From positions 17,238,501 to 17,302,500 of the forward strand of contig NC_058191.1 of the NCBI RefSeq assembly GCF_907165205.1: a DNA stretch of 64,000 nucleotides, given 5' to 3'. Under the pieces are notes generated by a model. The model was not told the origin of the DNA, did no database searches, and saw only the letters and a list, made by a program, of their open reading frames with translations. The stretch comes from Coccinella septempunctata. Its lineage: Eukaryota > Arthropoda > Insecta > Coleoptera > Coccinellidae. The translations under genes were made by a program, and so were the position numbers. This document shows positions 22,501-32,746 of the stretch, piece by piece (position 1 is the first letter of the stretch; each line of letters starts with the position of its first letter).

Positions 22501-22740
22501 TCAACATGTGCATCTCAATCCGAAAACTATGTTCAGTTTCAAGATTTGGTTCGAATTGATAAAACAGTTTTCGAGGAATTGATATCACACTTTGCCGAAT
22601 TGACCACTGAAATCTCAATTCCTATCAGAACTATCGAACTGAAATTCACCATGTGCATCTCAATTCGAAAACTGTGTACAGTTTCGAGATTTTTGTCGAA
22701 TTGATTCAATAGTTCCTTAGGAATTGAAATGATGCTATGT
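22501..22740 (-). repeat. Satellite next to the H1 pseudogene
   Basis: One and a half monomers in minus orientation. Beyond, 22741-22825 is the 3' flank of the H1 pseudogene. The mirror is 51003-51239. Confidence 0.8.
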
Positions 22741-22825
22741 CGTGTTCGATGAAAACATCTTGTCTGACATCGTATCTCTAGCGAGCGAAAATCTATAAAA
22801 GTAATATTTGATAGAAAATTCTAGA

Positions 22826-22841
22826 GGCCCTGAAAAGGACC
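22826..22841 (-). terminator. Histone mRNA 3' stem-loop, left arm
   Basis: On the minus strand this is GGTCCTTTTCAGGGCC, matching the metazoan histone 3'-end hairpin (6-bp stem with one G-U pair, loop TTTC). It lies 37 bases past the last H1 codon. Confidence 0.9.
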
Positions 22842-22878
22842 GGATTTAAATTTTTTTCCTTCCAAAATTATATACGTT

Positions 22879-23535
22879 TTACGTTTGCTTTTTGGGAGAC
22901 GTTACTTTCTTCGGAGCCGTTACTGATTTGACCGTTTTTGGTTTCGGTGCTTTGGACTTCTTCGTCGGCTTTTTGTTTGCCTTCTTAGCTTTCGAGGGAG
23001 ATTTCGTTAATTTTGGCTTCTTTTCTGTTGCAATTGCCGCTCTCTTTTCCGACCTACTCACTAGATAGATGTAGACCTGGCAGGTGATGTGTTCTTCTTG
23101 TCGGCTGCCATTGTAGGTGATGCATTCTTATTTGCTCCATCGGCCGACTTGACCAATTTTTTCGCAAATTTCTTCGACGCGTTTGTTGTAGAAACGCCTG
23201 CGGCCAATTTGAAAGAGCCAGACGCTTCTTTTCCTTTGGTCTGAATCAAGGAACCGGACTGTACAGCGGTCTTTTCTTATGAACGGTGCAAGTTTTTCAG
23301 AATCGACCTTGTAATTCGAACCGATGTATTTCTTGAAAGCATGCAACGAGGATCCGCTCCTTTCTTTCAATCCTTTGATGGCACGATTAACCATATCGGA
23401 AGTTGGGGGATGGCTGGGTTTGACATGTTTTGACCTTGCTGAGGTTTTTTTCTCAGCTTTTTTCAGCGTCTTACCAACAGCAGTGGCGGGCGTAGTTGCC
23501 TGTCGCATTTCAGACTCGGAAGTTGAAAATGACAT
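22879..23535 (-). pseudogene. Linker histone H1 pseudogene, left arm
   Basis: H1 binds linker DNA at the nucleosome entry/exit site. The frame starts at 23533-23535 (MSFSTSESEMRQATTPAT). A basic N-terminal tail leads to the winged-helix domain: SHPPTSDMVNRAIKGLKERS, then KKYIGSNYKVD and LAPFIRK. There the frame breaks: a short loss removes the residues normally found as Y-L-K-A, and the domain continues in another frame (LIQTKGKEASGSFKLAAG at about 23185-23260). A second shift near 23061 leads to the Lys/Pro/Ala-rich tail ending at 22879. All three pieces together are about the length of an insect H1. The right-arm copy has the same lesions; the 135-codon first frames differ at only two residues. 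Confidence 0.92.
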
Positions 23536-23915
23536 TGTTTAACCTTTACACCTTAGATTTCTTCTGATAGTGGTACCGATATTAGCGAAGTTGACGGAAA
23601 TTTGACGGGCGATTGGTTGGTAAATTATTGCTAAGGACTTGAAATTGCAAGTTTCCTGCGCAATCTCGAGGAATTTAGAATTTTTTATTTGTACCAATTA
23701 TTGGGTTCATCATTGCATCGTATTTCGGACGAATGCGATATGGAAAAAAAGACGATATGTCATTTTTGACGGACCGAAACTATTCTTCCAGACATGCGAA
23801 AGTCGCTCTTGTCAAGGTTCCCGGATATTCTTATCATTAGTTATTATTTCGAAATTTGAGTCTCCTTGGTCGAACAATTCATGATGAATACAAGTTTTTC
23901 TTTTATTGATTGACC
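23536..23915 (-). promoter_or_regulatory. H1 upstream region, left arm
   Basis: This is the 5' flank of the H1 pseudogene, about 85-90% alike by eye to the H1 fragments in the composite units. I see no TATA box at a sensible distance from the ATG; H1 promoters in Drosophila also lack TATA. It passes directly into satellite. Confidence 0.6.
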
Positions 23916-26900
23916 ATCAAAATTCGATCCAAATCTCGAAACTGTACACAATTTTTGAACTGGGATATACGTATTGAGTTTCATTCAATTCGATAATTCA
24001 GATAGGAATTGAGATTTCTGTGGTCAATTCGGCAAAGTGTGAAATCAATTTCACAAAAATTGTTGGATCAATTCGAGCCAAATCTTGAAACTGTAGATAG
24101 TTTTCGAATTGAGATGCATATGTTGAATTTCAGTTCGTTGCTTCTGACAGAAAGGGAGAAACTGAGTACAGTTTCGGGATTTGGGTCGAATTGATCCAAT
24201 AGTTCCTTGGGAATTGAAATGATATTTTGTCGAATCGGCCACTGAAATCTCAATTCCTATCAGAACTATCGAACTGAAACTCAACATGTGCATCTCAATT
24301 CGAAAACCATGTGCTGTTTCGAGATTTGGTTCGAATTGATCCAACAGTTTTCGAGGAATTGATATCACACTTTGCCGAATTGACCACTGAAACCTCAATT
24401 CCTATCTGAATTATCGAACTGAAATTCAACAGGTGCATCTCAATCCGAAAACTATGTGCAGTTTCGGGATTTGGGTCGAATTGATCCAATAGTTCCTTGG
24501 GAATTGAAATAATATTTTGTCGAATCGACCACTGAAATCTCAATTCCTATCAGAACTATCGAACTGAAATTCAACATGTGCATCTCATTTCGAAAACTGT
24601 GTACAGTTCCGAGATTGTGGTCGAATTGATCCAATAGTTCCTTAGGAATTGAAATGATAATATGTCGAATCGACCACTGAAATCTCAATTCTTATCTGAA
24701 CTAACGAACTGAAATTCAACATGTGCATCTCAATTCGAAAACTGAGTACAGTTTCGGGATTTGGGTCGAATTGATCCAACAGTTTTTGAGGAATTGATAT
24801 CACACTTTATTGAAAAGGCCACTGAAATCTCGATTCCTATCTGAACTATCGAACTGAAATTCAACAGGTGCATCTCAATCCGAAAACGATGTGCAGTTTC
24901 AAGATTTGGGTCGAATTGATCCAACAGTGTTTGAGGAATTGATATCACACTTTGCCGAATAGACCACTGAAATCTCAATTCCTATCAGAACTATCGAACT
25001 GAAATTCAACATTTGCATCTCATTTCGAAAACTGTGTACAGTTTCGAGATTTTGGTCGAATTGATCCAATAGTTCCTTAGGAATTGAAATGATAATATGT
25101 CGAATCGACCAGTGAAATCTCAATTCCTATCACAACTATCGAACTGAAATTCAACATGTGCATCTCAATTCGAAAACTATGTGCAGTTTCAAGATTTGGT
25201 TCGAATTGATCCAACAGTTTTTAGGAATTGATATCACACTTTGCCGAATTGACCACTGAAATCTCAATTCCTATATGAACTATCGAACTGAAATTCAACA
25301 TGTGCATCTCAATTCGAAAACTGAGTACAGTTTCGGGATTTGGGTCGAATTGATCCAATAGTTCCTTGGGAGTTGAAATGATATTTTGTCGAATCGACCA
25401 CTGAAATCTCAATTCCTATCTGAACTATCGAACTGAATTTCAACATGTGCATCTCAATCCGAAAACTGTGTGAAATTTCAAGATTTGGTTCGAATTGAAT
25501 CAACAGTTTTTGAGGAATTGATATCACACTTTGCCGAAAAAACCACCGAAATCTCGATTCCTATCTGAACTATCGAACTGAAATTCAACATGTGCATCTC
25601 AATCCGAAAACTATATGCAGTTTCAAGATTTGGTTCGAATTGATCCAACAGTTTTCGAGGAATTGATATCACAGTTTGCCGAATTGACCACTGAAATCTC
25701 AATTCCTATCTGAACTATCGAACTGAAATTCAACAGGTGCATCTCAATACGAAAACTATGTGCAGTTTCAAGATTTGGTTCGAATTGTTCCAACAGTTTT
25801 TAGGAATTGATATCACACTTTGCCCAATTGACCACTGAAATCTCAATTCCTATCTGAACTATCGAACTGAAATTCAACATGTGCATCTCAATTCGAAAAC
25901 TGAGTACAGTTTCGGGATTTGGGTCGAATTGATCCAATAGTTCCTTGGGAATTGAAATGATATTTTGTCGAATCGACCACTGAAATCTCAATTCCTATCA
26001 GAACTATCGAACTGAAATTCAACATGTGCATCTCAATTCGAAAACTATGTGCAGTTTCAAGATTTGGTTCGAATTGTTCCAACAGTTTTTAGGAATTGAT
26101 ATCACACTTTGCCCAATTGACCACTGAAATCTCAATTCCTATCTGAACTATCGAACTGAAATTCAACTGCATCTCAATTCGAAAACTGAGTACAGTTTCG
26201 GGATTTGGGTCGAATTGATCCAATAGTTCCTTGGGAATTGAAATGATATTTTGTCGAATCGACCACTGAAATCTCAATTCCTATCAGAACTATCGAACTG
26301 AAATTCAACATGTGCATCTCAATCCGAAAACTATGTGCAGTTTCAAGATTTGGTTCGAATTGATCCAACAGTTTTCGAGGAATTGATATCAGACTTTGCC
26401 GAATTGACCACTGAAATCTCAATTCCTATCTGAACTATCGAACTGAATTTCAACATGTGCATCTCAATTCGAAAACTGTGTGAAATTTCAAGATTTGGTT
26501 CGAATTGAACCAACAGTTTTTGAGGAATTGATCTCACACTCTGCCGAAAAGACCACCGAAATCTCGATTCCTATCTGAACTATCGAACTGAAATTCAACT
26601 GCATCTCAATTCGAAAACTGAGTACAGTTTCGGGATTTGGGTCGAATTGATCCAATAGTTCCTTGGGAATTGAAATGATATTTTGTCGAATCGACCACTG
26701 AAATCTCAATTCCTATCAGAACTATCGAACTGAAATTCAACATGTGCATCTCAATTCGAAAACTATGTGCAGTTTCAAGATTTGGTTCGAATTGTTCCAA
26801 CAGTTTTTAGGAATTGATATCACACTTTGCCCAATTGACCACTGAAATCTCAATTCCTATCTGAACTATCGAACTGAAATTCAACTGCATCTCAATTCGA

Positions 26901-28985
26901 AAACTGAGTACAGTTTCGGGATTTGGGTCGAATTGATCCAATAGTTCCTTGGGAATTGAAATGATATTTTGTCGAATCGACCACTGAAATCTCAATTCCT
27001 ATCAGAACTATCGAACTGAAATTCAACATGTGCATCTCAATCCGAAAACTATGTGCAGTTTCAAGATTTGGTTCGAATTGATCCAACAGTTTTCGAGGAA
27101 TTGATATCAGACTTTGCCGAATTGACCACTGAAATCTCAATTCCTATCTGAACTATCGAACTGAATTTCAACATGTGCATCACAATTTGAAAAGTATGTG
27201 CAGTTTCAAGATTTGGTTCGAATTGATCTAACAGTTTTCGAAGAATCGATATCACACTTTGCCGAATTGAATACTGAAATCTCAATTCCTATCTGAACTA
27301 TCGAACTGAAATTCAAAATGTGCATCTCAATTCGAAAACTGTGTACAGTTTCAAGATTTGGTTCGAATTGATCCAATAGTTCCTTAGGAATTGAAATGAT
27401 ACTTTGTCGAATAGACCACTGAATCCTCAATTCCTATCAGAATTATCGAACTGAAATTCAACATGTGCATCTCAATTCGAAAAGTAGGTGCAGTTTCAAG
27501 ATTTGGTTCGAATTGATCAAAAAGTTTTTGAGGAATTGATATCTCACTTTGACGAATAGACCACTGAAAGCTCAATTCCTATCAGAACTATCGAACTGAA
27601 ATTCAACATGTGCATCTCAATTCGAAAACTGTGTACAGTTTCGAGATTTGGGTCGAATTGATCCAATAGTTCCTTAGGAATTGATATCACACTTTGCCGA
27701 ATTGACCACTGAAATCTCAATTCCTATCTGAACTATCGAACTGAAATTCAACATGTGCGTCTCAATTCGAAAACTATGTGCACTTTCAAGATTTGGTTCG
27801 AATTGATCCAATAGTTCCTTAGGAATTGATATCACACTTTGCCGAATTGACCACTGAATTCTCAATTCCTATGTGAAATATCGAACTGAACTTCAACATG
27901 TGCATCTCAATTTGAAAAGTATGTGCAGTTTCAAGATTTGGTTCGAATTGATCCAACAGTTTTTTAGGAATTGATTTCACACTTCGACGAATAGACAACT
28001 GAAATCTCAATTCCTATCAGAACTATCGAACTGAAATTCAACATGTGTATCTCAATTTGAAAAGTATGTGCAGTTTCAAGATTTGGTTCGAATTGATCCA
28101 ACAGTTTTCTAGGAATTGATATCACACTTTGCCGAATTGACCACTGAAATCTCAATTCCTATATGAACTATCCAACTGAAAATCAACATGTTTATCTCAA
28201 TTCGGAAACTGTGTACAGTTTCGTGATTTGGTTCGAATTGATCCAATATTTCCTTAGGAATTGAAATGATACAATGTCGAATCGACCACTGAAATCTCAA
28301 TTCCTATCAGAACTATCGAACTGAAATTCAACATGTGCATCTCAATTCGAAAACTATGTGCAGTTTCAAGATTTGGTTCGAATTGATCCAACAGTTTTTA
28401 AGAATTGATATTACACTTTGCCGAATTGACCACTGAAATCTCAATTCCTATCTGAACTATCGAACTGAAATTCAACATGTTCATCTCAATTCGAAAACTA
28501 TGTGCAGTTTCAAGATTTGGTTCGAATTGATCCAACAATTTTCGAGGAATTGATATCAAACTTTGCCGAATTGACCACTGAAATCTCAATTCCTATCTGA
28601 ACTATCGAACTGAAATTTAACATGTGCATCTCAATTTGAAAACTGTGTACAGTTTCGGGATTTGTGTCGAATTGATCCAATAGTTCCTTAGGAATTGAAA
28701 TGATATTTTGTCGAATCGACCACTGAAATCTCATTTCCTATCTGAACTATCGAACTGAAATTCAACATGTGCATCTCAATTCGAAAACTATGTGAAGTTT
28801 CAAGATTTGGGTCGAAATGATCAAACGGTTTTTGAGAAATTCATATCACACTTTGCAGAATTGACCACAGAAATCTTAATTCCTATCTGAATTATCGAAC
28901 TGAATGAAACTCAATACGTATATCTCAGTTCAAAAATTGTGTAGAGTTTCGAGATTTGGATCGAATTTTGATGGTCAATGAATAA
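23916..28985 (-). repeat. Main satellite array, left arm, about 35 monomers
   Basis: Tandem monomers of about 145 bp in minus orientation. Two kinds tend to alternate, here described in their forward sense. One has CGACAAAATATCATTTC, AAGGAACTATTGG and GAAACTGTACTCAG. The other has CGGCAAAGTGTGATATC, AAAACTGTTGG and GAAACTGCACATAG. Because 145 is not a multiple of 3, the 60-80 codon open frames change frame with each monomer and are not genes. The mirror array 45891-49825 is about 1.1 kb shorter. Confidence 0.95.
25885..27180 (-). repeat. 718-bp higher-order duplication in the satellite array
   Basis: The stretch from about 25885 to 26462 recurs at about 26603 to 27180 with a constant offset of 718 bases. 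Reading frames 25888-26082, 26089-26277 and 26174-26422 have identical translations at 26606-26800, 26807-26995 and 26892-27140. A distinctive 3-base loss (CAACTGCATC for CAACATGTGCATC) marks the block. The right arm has no such doubled block, so this is a recent left-arm event. Confidence 0.85.
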
Positions 28986-29258
28986 AAGAATAAGTTCTAT
29001 TTATCATGAATTGTTCGATCAAGGAGATTCAACTTTCGGAATAATAACTTATGACAAGAATATCCATGAACCTTGACAAGAGCGACTTCGGCAAGTCTGG
29101 GAAGAATCGTTTCGGTCCGTCAAAAATGACATATCGGCCTATTTTCCATATCGCATTCGTCCGAAATACGATGCAATGATGAACCCAATAATTGGTACAA
29201 ATAAAAAACTTTAAAATCCTCGAGATTGCGCAGGAAACTTTCAATTTCAAGTCCTAAC
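28986..29258 (-). repeat. Isolated H1 upstream fragment, left arm inner end
   Basis: Only the distal H1 upstream part is present (up to TTTCAATTTCAAGTCC); there is no H1 start codon and no Gag-like block. The short reading frame 29029-29250 seen in this element wherever it occurs is a by-product. The mirror is 45625-45890; the arm ends about 28 bases further in. Confidence 0.85.
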
Positions 29259-30600
29259 TGAAATCCCATTTCCTATCTGAACTATCGAACTGAAATTCAA
29301 CATGTGCATCTCAATTCGAAAACTATGTGCAGTTTCGAGATTTGGTTCGAATTGATCCAACAGTTTTTAGGAATTGATATCACACTTTGCCGAATCGACC
29401 AGTGAATTTATCCTCATGATCCAACAGTTTTTGAGGAATTGATTTCACACTTTGACGAATAGACCACTGAAATCTCAATTCCTATCAGAACTATCGAACT
29501 GTAATTCAACATAAGTATCTCAATTTGAAAAGTATGTGCAGTGTCAAGATTTGGTTCGAATTGATCCAACAGTTTTCTAGGAATTGATATCACACTTTGC
29601 CGAATTGACCACTGAAATCTCGATTCCTATCTGAACTATCGAACTGAAATTCAACATGTTTATCTCAATTCGAAAACTGTGTACAGTTTCGGGATTTGGG
29701 TCGAATTGATCCAATAGTTCCTTAGGAATTGAAATGATATTTTTTCGAATCGACTACTGAAATATCCATTCCTATCAGAACTATCGATCTGAAATTCAAC
29801 ATGTGCATCTCTATTCGAAAACTATGTGCAGTTTCAAGATTCGGTTCGAATTGATCCAACAGTTTTCAAGGAATTGATATCACACTTTGCCGAATTGATC
29901 ACTGAAATCTCAATTCCTATCTGAACTATCGAACTGTTATTCGACATGTGCATCTCAATTCAAAAACTGTGTACAGTTTCGAGATTTGGGTCGAATGGAT
30001 CCAATAGTTCCTTAGGAATTGACATCATACTTTAACGAATCGACCACTGAAATCTCATTTCCTATCTGAACTATCGAACTGAAATTCAACATGTGCATCT
30101 CAATTCGAAAACTATGTGCAGTTTCAAGATTTGGGTCAAATTGATCCAATAGTTCCTTAGGAATTGAAATGATATTTTGTCGAATCGACTACTGAAATCT
30201 CAATTCCTATCAGAACTATCGAACTGAAATTCAACATGTGTATCTCAATTTGAAAAGTATGTGCAGTTTCAAGATTTGGTTCGAATTGATCCAACAGTTT
30301 TCTAGGAATTGATATCACACTTTGCCGAATTGACCACTGAAATCTCAATTCCTATCTGAACTATCCAACTGAAATTCAACATGTGCATCTAAATTCGAAA
30401 ACTATGTGCAGTTCCAAGATTTGGTTCGAATTGATCCAACAGTTTTCGAGGAATTGATATCACACTTTGACGAATAGACCACTGAAATCTCAATTCCTAT
30501 CAGAACTATCGAACTGAAATTCAACATGTATATCTCAATTCGAAAAGTATGTGCAGTTTCAAGATTTGGTTCTAATTGATCCAACAGTTTTCGAGGAATA
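29259..30600 (-). repeat. Satellite array in the spacer, minus orientation
   Basis: About nine diverged monomers, some shortened (for example near 29400). This lies inside the palindrome spacer and has no mirror. Confidence 0.9.
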
Positions 30601-32022
30601 GAACTTAATCTTTTATTCATTGACCATCAAAATTCGATCCAAATCTCGAAACTCTACACAATTTTTGAACTGAGATATACGTATTGAGTTTCATTCAGTT
30701 CGATAATTCAGATAGGAATTAAGATTTCTGTGGTCAATTCGGCAAAGTGTGATATCAATTCCTAAAAACTGTTGGATCAATTCGAACCAAATCTTGAAAC
30801 TGCACATAGTTTTCGAATTGAGATGCACATGTTGAATTTCAGTTCGATAGTTCTGACAGGAATTGAGATTTCAGTGGTCAATTCGGCAAAGTGTGATATC
30901 AATTCCTCGAAAACTGTTGGTTCAATTCGAACCAAATCTTGAAATTTCACACAGTTTTCGAATTGAGATGCACATGTTGAATTTCAGTTCGATAGTTCAG
31001 ATAGAAATTGAGATTCCAGTGGTCAATTCGGCAAAGTGTGATATCAATTCCTCGAAAACTGTTGGTTCAATTCGAACCAAATCTTGAAATTTCACACAGT
31101 TTTCGAATTGAGATGCACATGTTGAATTTCAGTTCGATAGTTCAGATAGGAATTGAGATTTCAGTGGTCAATTCGGCAAAGTGTGATATCCATTGCTCGA
31201 AATCAGTTGGATCAATTCGAACCAAATCTTGAAACTGCACGTAGTTTTCGGATTAAGATGCACATGTTGAATTTCAGTTCGATAGATCAGATAGGAATCG
31301 AGATTTCAGTGGTCTTTTCGGCAAAGTATGAAATCAATTCCTCGAAAACTGTTGGTTCAATTCGAACCAAATCTCGAAAATTCACACAGTTTTCGAATTG
31401 AGATGCACATGTTGAATTTCAGTTCGATAGTTCTGATAGGAATTGAGATTTCAGTGGTCAATTCGGCAAAGTGTGATATCAATTCCTCGAAAACTGTTGG
31501 TTCAATTCGAACCAAATCTTGAAATTTCACACAGTTTTCGAATTGAGATGCACATGTTGATTTTCAGTTCGACAGTTCAGATAGGAATTGAGATTTCAGT
31601 GGTCAATTCGGCTAAGTGTGATATCAATTCCTCGAAATCTGTTGGATCAATTCGAACCAAATTTTGAAACTGCACGTAGTTTTCGGATTAAGATGCACAT
31701 GTTGAATTTCAGTTCGATAGTTCAGATAGGAATCGAGATTTCAGTGGTCTTTTCGGCAAAGTGTGAAATCAATTCCTCAAAAACTGTTGGTTCAATTCGG
31801 ACAAAATCTTGAAATTTCACACAGTTTTCGAATTGAGATGCACATGTTGAATTTCAGTTCAATAGTTCAGATAGTAATTGAGATTTCAGTGGTCAATTCG
31901 GCAAAGTGTGATATCAATTCCTCGAAAACTGTTGGATCAATTCCAAACAAATCTTGAAACAGCACATAGTTTTCGAATTGAGATGCACATGTTGAATTTC
32001 AGTTCGATAGTTCTGATAGGAA
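30601..32022 (+). repeat. Satellite array in the spacer, plus orientation
   Basis: About ten monomers opposite to 29259-30600; the orientation switches at 30600 within the word GAGGAATA|GAACTTAATC. The last monomer joins a Gag-like block at about 32022. Confidence 0.9.
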
Positions 32023-32198
32023 GTAATTCTAATCCATTTTCACCTTCTACTTCGGTAGGGGCGGCAAAGATGTGGGCGGCGACGGTTCTGACGGTGTTGG
32101 CGGTACGGCGGGCCTCAGTCGGAGGTCCGGCAGTATGGCCTCTGTCCTGCTCCCTGGAGTTGCGGTCGGTCCCTGGTCCCCTATCTCTAACGCAACAC
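32023..32198 (-). repeat. Composite unit U7, 3' part of Gag-like block (left of MULE)
   Basis: This is the end of a GC-rich Gag-like block, with a loss of about 20 bases (GTCGGTCCCTGG joined directly). It stops at ACGCAACAC, the duplicated target of the MULE. The rest of the block resumes at 37186. Confidence 0.88.
32190..32198. other. MULE target-site duplication, left
   Basis: The 9 bases ACGCAACAC are repeated at 37186-37194. Uninterrupted copies of the host block read CTAACGCAACACACCC, confirming a simple insertion. Nine bases is the usual duplication of Mutator-like elements. Confidence 0.92.
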
Positions 32199-32248
32199 AG
32201 CATACACTAATTTCTCCCTGATGCGAACCAATCAGGAAACAGCACATG
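32199..32248 (+). repeat. MULE left terminal inverted repeat
   Basis: It begins AGCATACACTAATTTC and ends with CAATCAGGAAACAGCAC, matching the inward-read right end with a gap of several bases in the middle. A short AG-rich run follows at 32265-32285. Confidence 0.85.
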
Positions 32249-32449
32249 TCATGCGACAACGATAGAGAGAGAGGGAGAGTGGGAGTTGTCTCTGTCTCTG
32301 TCGTATTCTTCAACTTGAAGAATTTGTAACGGTCTTTCCACTCTTTCCGCCATTCAATTCTGAATTGTTCTGATAGTTGCTTACTTGCCCAAACATTTGT
32401 GCTCTGAAAGCTGCTACTGAATATTTTGAGAATATATTTGGAATATCTT

Positions 32450-32698
32450 CAAGCAATTTTCATTGCTCTAATTTATATCTATTATATTTCAGGAGTTTCT
32501 TCAAATTAAAGCAATTTTTATTGCTCTAATTCATATCTATTGTATTTCAGGAGTTTCTTCAAATTAAAGCAATTTTTATTGCTCTAATTCATATCTATTG
32601 TATTTCAGGAGTTTCTTCAAATTAAAGCAATTTTTATTGCTCTAATTCATATCTATTGTATTTCAGGAGTTTCTTCAAATTAAAGCAATTTTCATTGC
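32450..32698 (+). repeat. 58-bp tandem repeat in MULE 5' region
   Basis: Four copies start at about 32493, 32551, 32609 and 32667 (each GAGTTTCTTCAAATTAAAGC). Every unit contains TATTTCAG|GAG, which looks like a splice acceptor with its pyrimidine-rich lead. The array ends about 50 bases before the transposase ATG. Confidence 0.9.
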
Positions 32699-32746
32699 TT
32701 CAATTTTTAACTTGTAGTTTAGCTTTCAGGAAATAGATTCTTGAAC

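Larger units (their letters stand above)
8749..29286. repeat. Left arm of a large inverted repeat
   Basis: This stretch is the reverse-complement partner of 45597-63832. Paired landmarks include gag piece 10140-10424 with 61955-62241, truncated LINE-A 10425-11306 with 61015-61954, Gag-like blocks at 12312/13630/14865 with 60009/58691/57455 (same spacings), LINE-A 15309-19012 with 53297-57011, histone H1 22879-23535 with 50205-50861, and H1 upstream fragment 28986-29258 with 45625-45890. The arm is 20.5 kb against 18.2 kb on the right; the difference comes from one extra composite unit and extra satellite here, less a 191-bp element on the right. The inner break is in a shared GATAGTTCAGATAG word. 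Confidence 0.92.

Noticed and set aside
24051..28734. Dozens of 60-110 codon reading frames in the satellite arrays, similar to each other
   Set aside because: Monomer length (~145) is not a multiple of three, so the frames shift at every unit and overlap; similarity follows from the repeat itself. No motifs or start context.
23916..28985. CRISPR-like array or CENP-B box in the satellite
   Set aside because: Repeats are contiguous ~145-bp monomers without spacers, and I could not find the CENP-B core (TTCG....A..CGGG) in the monomers.
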